Source of the DNA: Acidimicrobiia bacterium
Lineage (GTDB): Bacteria; Actinomycetota; Acidimicrobiia; IMCC26256; DASPTH01
Length of the DNA stretch: 52,511 bases
NCBI GenBank assembly: GCA_040880805.1
Contig: JBBDHW010000068.1
Span: 4,782-57,292, forward strand
Direction: 5' to 3'
Below, in pieces: positions 1 to 8,272 of this stretch; within the stretch, counting starts at the first letter, position 1; every line of letters starts with the position of its first letter. The notes below the pieces were generated by a model. The model did no database searches, was not told the DNA's origin, and worked only from the letters and a program-made list of their open reading frames with translations. Both the position numbers and the translations under genes were made by a program.

Positions 1-1598
1 CGCTCAGCGAGCGCGGCCGCCGCGGCGTCCAGGTCGGCTCGATCGATCGCGACCCACCGTCCGCCGGAGCGGATCAACGGCCGCGCTTCCTTCGCCAGCC
101 GCGCGATGTCGGTAGCCGTGAGCTCGACGTCGCCGAAGAGTGCCGACCACCGCACGTTGGCGAGTTGGCTCGCGCCAACTGCCGATGTCGCCGAAGTGTC
201 GGCGAACACTCGCAGCATCGGCGCCGGTCGATGCCGCGACAGCTCCGGTATCCGCATGTCGAACCCGGCGACCGCGAGCCGCGGGCCCGTCGTCGCCATC
301 AGCTCCCATGCCTCGTCCTGGCTCAGGATCACCTGGCCGCGGCGAGTGCCGCCGGGGCGCCGCAGCGTCGGCAGCATCCGTTCGAGGCGCGCCATCTCGT
401 CTTCGAGATCGCGCCGATCCGAACCGGCGTTGACGATCGCGTGCTCGATCGGAACCAATTCTCCCTTGGCTCCCGAAGCGAACACCCCGAGATGCCAAAC
501 GTCTCCGCGCTCGGGAGGATCGAGCCGGACGATCAGCGCGGTGTGTTCCCGGGTCACCGAGCGGGCCCAATCCTCTGCCCGCGCCACGAGCTCCCCGGCG
601 ACACGCAGCGGGGCGTCGAAGGCGCTCCCGTCGAGCCGCGCGAGGAACGCCTCAGTGACGTCGGTCGCGGTGCGAACGTTCGGTGGCGGCGCGGGCACCT
701 CGACCCTACGGGCACTGTCCCGACAGATCGCGTCGACCATGCCGGTGAGGGCAGAGCGAGTCAGGGCCCGAGCGTCGACGCTCGGATCGAGTGCCACAAC
801 GCTGCCCGGCATCTCGCGGGCCACATCGTCGAGACGGCCCGCATCGACGAGGGCCGGCATCCAGCGCACCGAGAAGGAGGCAGTGGAGCTGCTCGCGGTT
901 CCACTGCGCCGCCTTCGCCGGCGCAACAACGGAACCATCGCTCCCCGCGCGGTGAGCTCCACCGCCCAGATCGCCACGCGCCCCAACCATCGAACGCTGG
1001 GGGCGACATCGTCGCCGACCTGACCGGCTCCGGCAGCGACCAGCCATCCCAAGACCTCGCCGACTGGAGCGGCGAACGCGTCAGCCACGGCACCTCCCGG
1101 CAACGAGATCGCCGCGTGGCGGACCCACCCCGACGTGGGCGCACCCGCAGCGGCGAGCAGGGCCATGACCTCATCGCCGTCAGCGGCCGGCGCGCGTGGG
1201 CCCCCGCCCCACGCCACCACGCGTCCCGGTTCCCACGACGCCTGCACCTGGACCACTCCGGGCACGGGCGATGTTTCGTCGTCGCGCTCGTCGCGCTCGT
1301 CGCCGCGTTCGCCGCCGCGTTCCATGGCGGCGAACCGAACCCACGCCGCCGATAGCCGCTGTTGATCGGATTGCGCGTCCGCGAACACCTGATCGCGTTC
1401 CTCTCCCCGGAGCGATCGAGCGGTGGCAACATGCTCCTCCGCGTCGCGAACCAAGCGCAGCAGCGCAGCGCGCCACCCTGGTCGATCGGCTTCGAGGACT
1501 GCGAGTTGCTCGGCTGTGGCCTCGCCGTCAGCCTCCGCTTCGACATACAGGTCGAACTGCCAGGAAGCGACCGGGGCGGGCGCTGACAACCGATTCAC
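1..1598 (-). CDS. SNF2-family DEAD/DEAH helicase, N-terminal part (runs off left edge)
   Basis: An open frame of about 532 codons reads leftward off the window edge, so the helicase core with the Walker motifs is not in view. Residues translated from about 1260 down to 1 match my recollection of the N-terminal and SNF2-associated region of mycobacterial HelZ (Rv2101): a patch ending RRRRRR, then SFSVRWMPALVDAGRL, then DARALTRSALTGMVDAICRD, and near the edge SGGRWVAIDRADL. The family is about 1000 residues and is an ATP-dependent DNA translocase. In-frame stops at 1641-1649 limit the start. The GTG at 1598 is the first normal start codon after them; TTG at 1589 is the alternative. A short acidic/basic low-complexity run (RGDERDERDD) lies near 1262-1320. 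The assignment is good; the start is uncertain. Confidence 0.75.
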   Translation of the reverse strand, partial: MNRLSAPAPVASWQFDLYVEAEADGEATAEQLAVLEADRPGWRAALLRLVRDAEEHVATARSLRGEERDQVFADAQSDQQRLSAAWVRFAAMERGGERGDERDERDDETSPVPGVVQVQASWEPGRVVAWGGGPRAPAADGDEVMALLAAAGAPTSGWVRHAAISLPGGAVADAFAAPVGEVLGWLVAAGAGQVGDDVAPSVRWLGRVAIWAVELTARGAMVPLLRRRRRRSGTASSSTASFSVRWMPALVDAGRLDDVAREMPGSVVALDPSVDARALTRSALTGMVDAICRDSARRVEVPAPPPNVRTATDVTEAFLARLDGSAFDAPLRVAGELVARAEDWARSVTREHTALIVRLDPPERGDVWHLGVFASGAKGELVPIEHAIVNAGSDRRDLEDEMARLERMLPTLRRPGGTRRGQVILSQDEAWELMATTGPRLAVAGFDMRIPELSRHRPAPMLRVFADTSATSAVGASQLANVRWSALFGDVELTATDIARLAKEARPLIRSGGRWVAIDRADLDAAAAALAE

Positions 1599-1693
1599 CA
1601 GCTCATCGCTTGGAACGTCGACGATGACCGTCGACGGAGCTCAACGTCACGAATCGATCCGAACATCATCTCCGTTCGTCGGGCGATACCACG

Positions 1694-1714
1694 GAGGACA
1701 CCCCACGTGTCCTC
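1694..1714. promoter_or_regulatory. 8-bp inverted repeat in divergent helicase/mpaB region
   Basis: GAGGACAC and GTGTCCTC flank a 5-nt loop between the divergent helicase and oxygenase genes. No gene ends here, so an operator is more likely than a terminator. The role is inferred only from position. The rest of 1599-1882 shows only the -10 element described separately. Confidence 0.3.
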
Positions 1715-1870
1715 GAAGAAGAACGGGCTGCAGCTCCAGTTGTGGAACTGCTCCTGGACCGTGCCCGCACAGCGACCCGGACCACCGGCCTCGCGGCCTC
1801 GCGCGAGGCGGCCGTGACAACCAGGATAGGCGACGAAAGCGATTCGGTCACACCATGATCCGGTCGCGCG

Positions 1871-1876
1871 TACCGT
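1871..1876 (+). promoter_or_regulatory. TACCGT -10 element, leaderless mpaB-like gene
   Basis: TACCGT fits TANNNT and lies 6 nt before the ATG at 1883. No Shine-Dalgarno sequence is present, so transcription probably begins at or next to the start codon. Confidence 0.5.
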
Positions 1877-1882
1877 GCACGC

Positions 1883-2668
1883 ATGGGTGACCTCGGTCTC
1901 TTCGGGCCCGACAGCGTGGCGTGGCACATCCACGCCGACCCGGTGATGCTCGTCGGGGGGATGCGCGCGCTGCTCGTGCAGGCGCTCGAACCGCGTGCCA
2001 TGGCGGCGGTCGACCAGCACGGCAAGTTCCGCGAGGACCCATGGGGTCGGCTCGAACGCACCACGAGTTTCGTGATGAACACGATCTACGGCGACACTTC
2101 CGCTGCGGAAGCCGCCTGTGATCGGGTCCGCAAGGTTCACGCGCGCATCCACGGCATCGATCCGGTCACGGGTCAGGCCTACGCCGGCAACGACCCCGAT
2201 CTGCTGCTCTGGATCCACGCGGTCGAACTCGAGTCGTTCGTGCTCGTGTACCGCATGTACGCAGGACGGCTGTCGGAAGAAGACGCGGACCGCTATGTGG
2301 TCGAGATGGCGCGCGTCGCCGAGATGGTGGAGCTACCGGCGCAGATGGCGCCTCAGTCGATGGGTGAGGTGCGCGAGTACCTGAGGTCGGTGCGCCCCAC
2401 GTTGCAAGTCACGCCGGCTGCGTTCGACGGCCTGCGCGTGGTGCTGTTCCCGCCGATGCAGCTCGCCTACCGCCCGCTGTGGGCCATCCCCACCACGGCT
2501 GCGATCGCGATCCTGCCGCGGTACGCGCGCCGCATGTACCGGCTGCCGTGGATACCGGGCGCGGGGCTGCCGGTGAGGGCGGCGATGTACCCGCTCAGTC
2601 GGGCGCTGAACTGGGTGACCCCGACTCCACCGATTGTGCGCGCGGCGCACGAACGCGTCGCCGCCTGA
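1883..2668 (+). CDS. Oxygenase MpaB family protein (DUF2236)
   Basis: A 261-residue protein of the MpaB/latex-clearing-protein superfamily, heme-binding proteins first linked to mulberry anthraquinone synthesis and rubber cleavage. Visible family signatures are DPWGRLERTTSFVMNTIYGD near residues 51-70, VRKVHARIHG with a candidate heme-ligand His near 85-90, and DPDLLLWIHAVELES near 105-120. Length is typical of the actinobacterial branch. The C-terminal third has a hydrophobic stretch that may lie along the membrane. The substrate cannot be read from the sequence. The start is supported by the adjacent -10 hexamer. The last 74 bases overlap the 3' end of the convergent TauE/SafE gene. Confidence 0.85.
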   Translation: MGDLGLFGPDSVAWHIHADPVMLVGGMRALLVQALEPRAMAAVDQHGKFREDPWGRLERTTSFVMNTIYGDTSAAEAACDRVRKVHARIHGIDPVTGQAYAGNDPDLLLWIHAVELESFVLVYRMYAGRLSEEDADRYVVEMARVAEMVELPAQMAPQSMGEVREYLRSVRPTLQVTPAAFDGLRVVLFPPMQLAYRPLWAIPTTAAIAILPRYARRMYRLPWIPGAGLPVRAAMYPLSRALNWVTPTPPIVRAAHERVAA

Positions 2669-3509
2669 CGAACCACGCGACCGCGCCGCCGATCAAGGCC
2701 AGCACCAAGATCACCGCCAGCACCTCGTTGGGTACGTCGAGCAGCTTCAGCCCCGACAACACCAGAACGAGTGCGAGCACGGGGCGGATGAACCCGTCGG
2801 GCGCACGGGACGACACGTGCGCACCGAGGATCACCCCCGGGATGCTCCCGAGCAGCAGCGACCCGGTCAGGCCGAGCACGAAGTCGCCCCAGATGATGTG
2901 ACCGATCGCGGCGGCGGTGACGAGCGGCACCGCCTGCACGAGGTCGGTGCCGACGAGCTCCCTCGACGAGAGCATCGGGTAGAGCAGCATCATCGCGACG
3001 ATCATCAGCGAGCCCGATCCCACCGATGTCATCCCGACGACGACGCCGCCGAAGAACCCGACGAGCAGCGTCGGGACCTGCCGCACCGGCACGCGCTGCG
3101 CGGCGGTGCCTTCGAGGGTGCCGGTGCGGTGACGCGAGATGTAGCTACGCACGACCATCGCGGCGGCGGCGATCAGCAGCACGACGCCGAGGATCACCTT
3201 GATGGTGTCGCCGACGTCGTTGCCGAGGTGAGAGATCACGTACGAGCCGAGCAGTGCACCAGGCACGGAGCCGAGCATGAGCCAGCGCACGAGACCCATG
3301 TGCACGGTGCCGCGCCGGAAGTGGATGCCGCCGCCGATCGGCTTCATCACCACCGCGGCCACCAGGTCGCTCGACACCGCGGCGAGCGGCTCGATGCCGA
3401 ACCCGATGACGAGGATCGGCGTCATGAGCGCGCCCCCACCCATGCCCGTGAGGCCGACGACGAAGCCGACGATCAGGCCCGCGAGCGCGATGCCGAGATC
3501 GATGTCCAC
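2595..3509 (-). CDS. Sulfite exporter TauE/SafE family membrane protein
   Basis: A 304-residue integral membrane protein with about eight hydrophobic segments and the family hallmark GLIVGFVVGLTGMGGGALMTP at the N-terminus (residues about 11-31), followed by a second half of similar design around GFFGGVVVGMTSVGSGS. The family exports small organic or inorganic anions, including sulfite, sulfoacetate and related sulfur compounds. The start is GTG, with AGAGG upstream. The gene is divergent from an Rrf2-family regulator starting 62 bp away, which suggests control by that regulator. The C-terminus is an Arg-rich tail (FVRRRRVRAPR). It overlaps the convergent mpaB-like gene by 74 bp. Confidence 0.88.
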   Translation of the reverse strand: MDIDLGIALAGLIVGFVVGLTGMGGGALMTPILVIGFGIEPLAAVSSDLVAAVVMKPIGGGIHFRRGTVHMGLVRWLMLGSVPGALLGSYVISHLGNDVGDTIKVILGVVLLIAAAAMVVRSYISRHRTGTLEGTAAQRVPVRQVPTLLVGFFGGVVVGMTSVGSGSLMIVAMMLLYPMLSSRELVGTDLVQAVPLVTAAAIGHIIWGDFVLGLTGSLLLGSIPGVILGAHVSSRAPDGFIRPVLALVLVLSGLKLLDVPNEVLAVILVLALIGGAVAWFVRRRRVRAPRAQSVESGSPSSAPD

Positions 3510-3571
3510 GGCCGTGGGCCTCTAAAAGACTAATCCGACTGACAAGATGAACAATGTAGGGTTCGCGAGCT

Positions 3572-4027
3572 ATGAACGTCAAGGCCAAGACCGACTACGC
3601 GGTACGGGCGGTGGCCGAGCTGGGCGCAGCCGACGGCGCGCTCGTGAAAGCCGACCGCATTGCCGAGGCGCAGGGCATTCCCCGACACTTCCTCGACAAC
3701 ATCCTCAACGACCTGCGGCGCGCCGGGATCGTGAGCACTCAGCGCGGCGCCGAGGGCGGCTCGCGGCTCGCGCGTCCGGCGAAAGACATCACGCTCGCCG
3801 ACGTGATGCGCGCGATGGAAGGTCCGCTCGCGGCGGTGCGCGACGTGCGCCCCGAGAACCTCGCCTACGACGGCGCGGCCGAATCGCTGCCGCAGGTGTG
3901 GGTCGCGGTGCGCGCCGCGTTGCGCAACGTCCTCGAGTGCGTCACCGTGGCCGACGTCGTCGCGGGGACACTCCCGCGCTCGGTCGAGAGACTTCTCGAC
4001 GACCCCGAAGCATGGAAGCCCCACTGA
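3572..4027 (+). CDS. Rrf2 family transcriptional regulator
   Basis: A 151-residue regulator with the Rrf2 start (MNVKAKTDYAVRAVAELG), a winged helix with recognition region IAEAQGIPRHFLDNILNDLRRAGIVSTQRGAEGG, and the short dimerisation tail. Fe-S sensing members such as IscR and NsrR carry three conserved cysteines near residues 90-110. This protein has only one Cys (LECVTVAD), so a cluster is unlikely and it is closer to the cysteine-metabolism (CymR-like) type. Its divergent neighbour is a TauE/SafE sulfur-compound exporter, which fits a sulfur-responsive local regulator; that link is inference. A methyltransferase follows 18 bp downstream and may be co-transcribed. Confidence 0.88.
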   Translation: MNVKAKTDYAVRAVAELGAADGALVKADRIAEAQGIPRHFLDNILNDLRRAGIVSTQRGAEGGSRLARPAKDITLADVMRAMEGPLAAVRDVRPENLAYDGAAESLPQVWVAVRAALRNVLECVTVADVVAGTLPRSVERLLDDPEAWKPH

Positions 4028-4045
4028 TCCACGGCAGACTGACGC

Positions 4046-4645
4046 ATGGACCAAAACGAATGGAACGAGCGCTACCGCGCGACGGAGTTGGTCTGGTCGG
4101 CCGAACCCAATCGCTTCGTCGTAGCCGAAGTCGCCGACTTGGAGCCCGGCCGCGTCCTTGATCTGGCAGCAGGGGAGGGACGGAACGCGATTTGGCTTGC
4201 CGAGCAGGGCTGGCGGGCAGCCGCCATCGACTATTCGGACGTTGCGCTCGACAAGGCCCGGGATCTGGCGGCCAGGCGTGGCGTCGAGATCGACACCGCG
4301 CTCGAGGACGTGACCCGTTTCCGTCCAAGTCCCGGCGCCTACGACCTCGTGCTGGTCGCGTACTTGCAGCTCCCCGAGCCCGATCGTTCGGCGGCACTGC
4401 GGCGCGCGGTCGACGCCGTTGCGCCCGGTGGCACGCTGCTCGTGATCGCCCACGACGAATCGAACGTCGAACGCGGGTACGGCGGCCCCAAGGACCCGGC
4501 GGTGCTCGCGTCTCCTGACGAGGTCGCCTCGATCGTGTCCGAGCTCGAGGTCGTCAAAGCCGAGCGGGTCGAGCGCGCGGTCGACACCCCCGATGGTCCG
4601 CGTGTCGCGATCGACCATGTCGTCCGTGCCCGCCGGCCCGCCTGA
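4046..4645 (+). CDS. Class I SAM-dependent methyltransferase
   Basis: A 199-residue methyltransferase with the N-terminal WNERYRATELVWSAEPNRFV motif of the TehB/thiopurine-methyltransferase-like group, motif I VLDLAAGEGRNAIWLAEQG (SAM binding), the acidic residue after beta-2 (AIDYSD), and post-I region DLVLVAYLQLPEP. It probably methylates a small molecule, for example a chalcogen, thiol or xenobiotic; the substrate is not evident. It lies 18 bp after the Rrf2 gene on the same strand and is likely co-transcribed with it. Confidence 0.85.
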   Translation: MDQNEWNERYRATELVWSAEPNRFVVAEVADLEPGRVLDLAAGEGRNAIWLAEQGWRAAAIDYSDVALDKARDLAARRGVEIDTALEDVTRFRPSPGAYDLVLVAYLQLPEPDRSAALRRAVDAVAPGGTLLVIAHDESNVERGYGGPKDPAVLASPDEVASIVSELEVVKAERVERAVDTPDGPRVAIDHVVRARRPA

Positions 4646-4779
4646 CGGCGAACGACGCGTGCACGGCCGTGCGGAGCGCCTCCTCGACCGGACCGATCGA
4701 GCCACGCGCGGCGTAGCCTGAGGGTGGCACGTGCAAGCTGCGACGGCTTGCCCACTGAGTAGCGAACGAGGAGCTCGTC

Positions 4780-7056
4780 ATGGCGGAGAGCGTCGGGCCT
4801 ACCACGCCCATCGAGCTCGTCGAGGCGGTGTACGCACGGTTCCCCAAGGCGTTGGGCGACGCCCGCCGGCGCCTCGAACGCCCGCTGACCTTCGCCGAGA
4901 AGGTGCTGTTCGCCCACGCCGACGACCCCGCCACCGTCGGCATCGACCGCGGCGTCGACTACGCCGACTACCGGCCCGACCGCGTCGCGATGCAGGACGC
5001 CACCGCGCAGATGGCGCTGCTCCAGTTCATGACCGCAGGCCTGCCGCGCGTGCAGGTGCCCACCACGGTGCATTGCGACCACCTCATCCAGGCTCGCGTG
5101 GGCGCCGACATCGATCTCCGCAGCGCGCTCGACGTGAACTCCGAGGTGTACGAGTTCCTCCGTACCGTGTCGGCGAAGTACGGCGCCGGGTTCTGGAAGC
5201 CGGGCTCCGGCATCATCCACCAGGTCGTCCTCGAGCAGTACGCGTTCCCCGGCGGGATGATGATCGGCACCGACAGCCACACGCCCAACGCGGGTGGCCT
5301 CGGCATGGTCGCCATCGGTGTCGGGGGCGCCGACGCCGTCGATGTGATGGCCGGTTGGCCGTTCAACACGCGCGTCCCGCACCTCATCGGCGTGCACCTC
5401 CACGGGGCGCTGTCGGGCTGGGCCGCGTCGAAGGACATCATCCTCGCGGTCGCCGGCATCCTCACCGTGAAGGGCGGCACCGACGCGATCGTCGAGTACT
5501 TCGGCGAGGGTGCGGAATCGATCTCCGCCACCGGCAAGGCCACGATCTGCAATATGGGTGCGGAGATCGGCGCGACCTGCTCGCTGTTCGGCTACGACGC
5601 GCAGTCGGCCGCGTACCTGAAGGCCACCGGACGCGAGGCGATCGCCGATCTTGCCGACGCGCACGCCGAACACCTCCGGATCGACCGCGAAGTACTCGCC
5701 GACCCCGAGCGGTTCTTCGACCGCGTGATCGACATCGACCTCGACGAGCTCGGGCCGCACCTCGTGGGTCCGCATACGCCCGATCTCGATCGTCCGATCG
5801 CCGACGTCGGCAAGGCCGCGCGCGAGGAGGGCTACCCGGTCGACATCCGGTACGCACTCGTCGGTTCGTGCACGAACTCTTCGTACGAAGACATCGGGCG
5901 CGCTGCGCACGTCGCGCGGCAGGCGCACGCGGCGGGGCTCACGGTGAAGTCGCCGCTGCTCATCACGCCGGGGTCGGAGCAGGTGCGCGCGACCATCGAG
6001 CGCGACGGCCTCCTCGACGACCTCGAAGCGATCGGCGCCACCGTGCTCGCGAACGCGTGCGGCCCCTGCATCGGCCAGTGGCAACGCGACGACATCGAGA
6101 AGGGTGAACGCAACACGATCGTGTCGTCGTTCAACCGCAACTTCCCGGCTCGGAACGACGGCAACGCGGCCACGCTGTCGTTCATCGGCTCGCCTGAGAC
6201 CGTCACTGCGATGGCGTTGACGGGAAGACTCGATGTCGATTTCGTGCACGAGCCACTCGAGTCGCCCGACGGCACGTTGGTGCTGCTCGAGCCGCCGGTG
6301 GCCGACCGGCTGCCGGCGAAAGGATTCGATCCCGGCGAGTCGGGCTTCAGCGCGCCCGCCGACGACTCCACTACCGTCGAGGTCTTCGTGAATCCCGACT
6401 CGGAACGGCTCGAGCTCCTCGAGCCCTTCCTGCCGTGGAACGGGCGCGACTTCACCGGCGTACGGGTGCTGGCGAAGGCCGCAGGTAAGTGCACGACCGA
6501 CCACATCTCACCGGCGGGCCCGTGGCTCCGGTACCGAGGCCACCTCACGAACATCTCCGGAAACCTGTTCAGCGGTGTGAACAACGCGTTCGCACTCGAT
6601 GCGGCCGGCATGGGCATCGACGCGCGCGACGGGTCCGTGAGGCCGTTGCCCGACCTCGCGCGCGAATACAAGGAAGCGGGAATCTCGTGGATCGTCATCG
6701 GCGACGAGAACTACGGCGAGGGATCGTCGCGTGAGCACGCGGCGATGGAGCCGCGGTTCATGAACGGTATGGCCACGATCGTGCGGTCGTTCGCGCGCAT
6801 CGCGGAGGTGAACCTCAAGAAGCAGGGCATGCTCGCGCTCACGTTCGCCAACGTCGACGACTACGAGCGCGTGCTCGCCGAAGACGTGGTCGACATCGTG
6901 GGCCTCGCCGAGCTCGCGCCAGGGAAGCCGGTGAAGGTCGTGCTGCACCACGCCAACGGCACCACCGACGAGATCTCCACCACGCACACGATGTCCGACG
7001 AGCACATCGCGTGGTTCCGCGCCGGCTCGGCGCTCAACGTGCTGCGCGGAGGTTGA
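4780..7056 (+). CDS. acn: Aconitate hydratase (mitochondrial-type aconitase)
   Basis: A full-length 758-residue aconitase that interconverts citrate and isocitrate in the TCA cycle in the cytosol. The three [4Fe-4S] ligands are visible: Cys364 in VGSCTNSSYED and Cys427/Cys430 in ANACGPCIGQW. Substrate-binding signatures are also intact: GTDSHTPNAGGLGM (about 163-176), SSFNRNFPARNDG, and the C-terminal swivel domain with GDENYGEGSSREHAA, which carries the catalytic Ser. The size and order match the mitochondrial type rather than the 900-residue AcnA type usual in many actinobacteria. GAGGAG sits 6 nt before the ATG. The last 23 bases overlap the convergent toxin gene. It is one of several Fe-S genes in this region. 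Confidence 0.96.
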   Translation: MAESVGPTTPIELVEAVYARFPKALGDARRRLERPLTFAEKVLFAHADDPATVGIDRGVDYADYRPDRVAMQDATAQMALLQFMTAGLPRVQVPTTVHCDHLIQARVGADIDLRSALDVNSEVYEFLRTVSAKYGAGFWKPGSGIIHQVVLEQYAFPGGMMIGTDSHTPNAGGLGMVAIGVGGADAVDVMAGWPFNTRVPHLIGVHLHGALSGWAASKDIILAVAGILTVKGGTDAIVEYFGEGAESISATGKATICNMGAEIGATCSLFGYDAQSAAYLKATGREAIADLADAHAEHLRIDREVLADPERFFDRVIDIDLDELGPHLVGPHTPDLDRPIADVGKAAREEGYPVDIRYALVGSCTNSSYEDIGRAAHVARQAHAAGLTVKSPLLITPGSEQVRATIERDGLLDDLEAIGATVLANACGPCIGQWQRDDIEKGERNTIVSSFNRNFPARNDGNAATLSFIGSPETVTAMALTGRLDVDFVHEPLESPDGTLVLLEPPVADRLPAKGFDPGESGFSAPADDSTTVEVFVNPDSERLELLEPFLPWNGRDFTGVRVLAKAAGKCTTDHISPAGPWLRYRGHLTNISGNLFSGVNNAFALDAAGMGIDARDGSVRPLPDLAREYKEAGISWIVIGDENYGEGSSREHAAMEPRFMNGMATIVRSFARIAEVNLKKQGMLALTFANVDDYERVLAEDVVDIVGLAELAPGKPVKVVLHHANGTTDEISTTHTMSDEHIAWFRAGSALNVLRGG

Positions 7057-7423
7057 GCACTTCGACGTCGTACGGCTCGAATGCTCGGTCGATCGTGACG
7101 ATCGTGAGGTCTTCGGCTCGAGCCTGCGCGATCAGCAGGCGGTCGAAGGGGTCGCCGTGATGACGAGGAAGCGCGCCCGCGGCCACGGCATGTTCGAGCG
7201 TGATCGCCAACGCGCCGATCCTGTCGTTCGCGAGCTCTTCCTGCAGATTGTCCGGCGTGCGGAGCTTTCCTTGCGCGTGCTTGATCGACATCTCCCAGGC
7301 AGTTGCCGCGCTCACCAGCACGTTGTTCGCGGGCTCCGCGATCGCCACACGAGCCTGCGTCGGGATCCGGGTTGGATCGTCGAGCCACCAGATCGCGACG
7401 TGGGTGTCGAGCAGCAGGTTCAC
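7034..7423 (-). CDS. PIN-domain toxin, VapC-like (type II TA)
   Basis: A 129-residue PIN-domain ribonuclease. It starts NLLLDTHVAIWWLDDP, where the first acidic metal ligand is the D of LLLDTH, and continues with AATAWEMSIKHAQGKL (second acidic residue), HGDPFDRLLIAQA (third) and VTIDRAFEPYDV. The group is the VapC/PIN type paired with Phd/YefM antitoxins. The start is GTG at 7423, overlapping the antitoxin stop as GTGA, which signals translational coupling. An upstream in-frame start exists but would lie inside the antitoxin gene. The 3' end overlaps the aconitase gene by 23 bp. The RNA target is unknown. Confidence 0.87.
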   Translation of the reverse strand: MNLLLDTHVAIWWLDDPTRIPTQARVAIAEPANNVLVSAATAWEMSIKHAQGKLRTPDNLQEELANDRIGALAITLEHAVAAGALPRHHGDPFDRLLIAQARAEDLTIVTIDRAFEPYDVEVLNLRAAR

Positions 7424-7656
7424 TCGTCGCCGCCGTAGAACATGCGCTCGATCTCCGCGTCGTATTCGTCGAAGTCGGGAGCGATCCACACCCTGCCCTT
7501 CCATTGGCCGCCTTCGCGCGACTTCTTCGTCTGACCGACGGGAACGAGGCGAACTTGTGGCACGCCTGCTCGCGCGATCACGATCTCCTCGCCCGCTGCG
7601 GCGCGCTCGACCAGTCGGGAGAGGTGTGTCTTGGCCGCGTGCATGTTGACTTGCAT
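7420..7656 (-). CDS. Phd/YefM family antitoxin
   Basis: A 78-residue antitoxin of the prevent-host-death/YefM type. The N-terminal DNA-binding part reads MHAAKTHLSRLVERAAAGEEIVIARAGVPQVRLVP and the acidic C-terminus (APDFDEYDAEIERMFYGGDE) is the likely toxin-binding tail. It is the first gene of a two-gene operon with the PIN toxin and shares 4 bases with it. TAAGCT lies 6 nt before the ATG at 7656, so a leaderless mRNA is likely; an internal ATG four codons later is the other start. The promoter is only 32 bp from the divergent HAD gene. Confidence 0.88.
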   Translation of the reverse strand: MQVNMHAAKTHLSRLVERAAAGEEIVIARAGVPQVRLVPVGQTKKSREGGQWKGRVWIAPDFDEYDAEIERMFYGGDE

Positions 7657-7662
7657 CCGATG

Positions 7663-7668
7663 AGCTTA
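7663..7668 (-). promoter_or_regulatory. TAAGCT -10 element of the antitoxin gene
   Basis: On the minus strand TAAGCT is followed by CATCGG and then the ATG at 7656, the leaderless spacing seen elsewhere in the window. Confidence 0.45.
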
Positions 7669-7688
7669 GTCTAGTGAGCTAGGGTGAA

Positions 7689-8252
7689 ATGGTAGAAATC
7701 GCTCTCTTCGACCTCGACGGGGTCGTCCGCCGGTTTCCCGGACACGCCCAGTGGCCCGAGGTGCCCGCGGTCGCCTTCGCGCCCGGGCTCCTCGACGAGG
7801 CCGTCACCGGGAAGATCACCGACGAGGAGTGGCGGGCCGAGGTGCTGCGACGGCTCGGCCATGAGTCGGCCGCGGCGGTGGCGGCGTGGTCGGAGTCGTG
7901 CGGCGAGGTGAACGACGCGGTGCTCGAACTCGTACGCGACGTTCGGGTGCGCATGCCGGTGGGGCTGCTCACGAACGGGACCACACGCCTGCGCGCGGAC
8001 CTCGATCGGCTCGGTATCGCCCACGAGTTCGACGCGGTCTTCAACTCGTGCGACCTCGGCGTCGCCAAGCCCGACCCGGCCGTGTACGAGCTCGTGTGCG
8101 AGCGTCTCGACGTACCACCTCCGTCGGTGTTCTTCGTCGACGACTCGCCCGGCCACGTCGACGCCGCACGCGACGTCGGGTTCCGCGCGGTGCTGTTCGT
8201 CGATGCCGTGCTGCTGCGCGACGTGCTGCGCGACGAAGGCCTCGTGGACTAA
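7689..8252 (+). CDS. HAD-IA family hydrolase
   Basis: A 187-residue haloacid dehalogenase-like hydrolase, probably a phosphatase. Motif I is LFDLDGVV (nucleophile Asp8, acid/base Asp10), motif II is LLTNGTT, motif III is the Lys in LGVAKPDPAVYE, and motif IV is FFVDDSPGHVDAARDVG. The cap is small and helical, residues about 15-75. The substrate is unknown. The gene is divergent from the antitoxin, 32 bp away, and its stop codon lies inside a hairpin shared with the convergent nitroreductase-like gene. Confidence 0.9.
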   Translation: MVEIALFDLDGVVRRFPGHAQWPEVPAVAFAPGLLDEAVTGKITDEEWRAEVLRRLGHESAAAVAAWSESCGEVNDAVLELVRDVRVRMPVGLLTNGTTRLRADLDRLGIAHEFDAVFNSCDLGVAKPDPAVYELVCERLDVPPPSVFFVDDSPGHVDAARDVGFRAVLFVDAVLLRDVLRDEGLVD

Positions 8253-8272
8253 CGAACGCTCGCGGTTCGTTA
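8250..8272. terminator. Hairpin spanning both stop codons of a convergent pair
   Basis: TAACGAAC (8250-8257) and GTTCGTTA (8265-8272) form a perfect 8-bp stem with a 7-nt loop. The left arm begins with the TAA stop of the HAD gene and the right arm ends with the reverse complement of the TAA stop of the nitroreductase-like gene. No T-run follows. It is a likely bidirectional terminator. Confidence 0.6.

Noticed and set aside
106-1355. Plus-strand frames over the first 1.4 kb
   Set aside because: Ser/Arg/Thr-rich composition. The minus strand encodes an SNF2 helicase-like protein over the same bases.
3539-3562. CTGACA ... TAGGGT promoter for the Rrf2 gene
   Set aside because: The spacing between the hexamers is only 12 nt and the TAGGGT is 9 nt from the ATG, outside the pattern seen elsewhere.
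4339-6504. 721-codon open frame antisense to aconitase
   Set aside because: Its codons mirror a certain aconitase gene, composition is Arg/Val/His-rich and no domain is recognisable. Long antisense frames are expected at this GC content.
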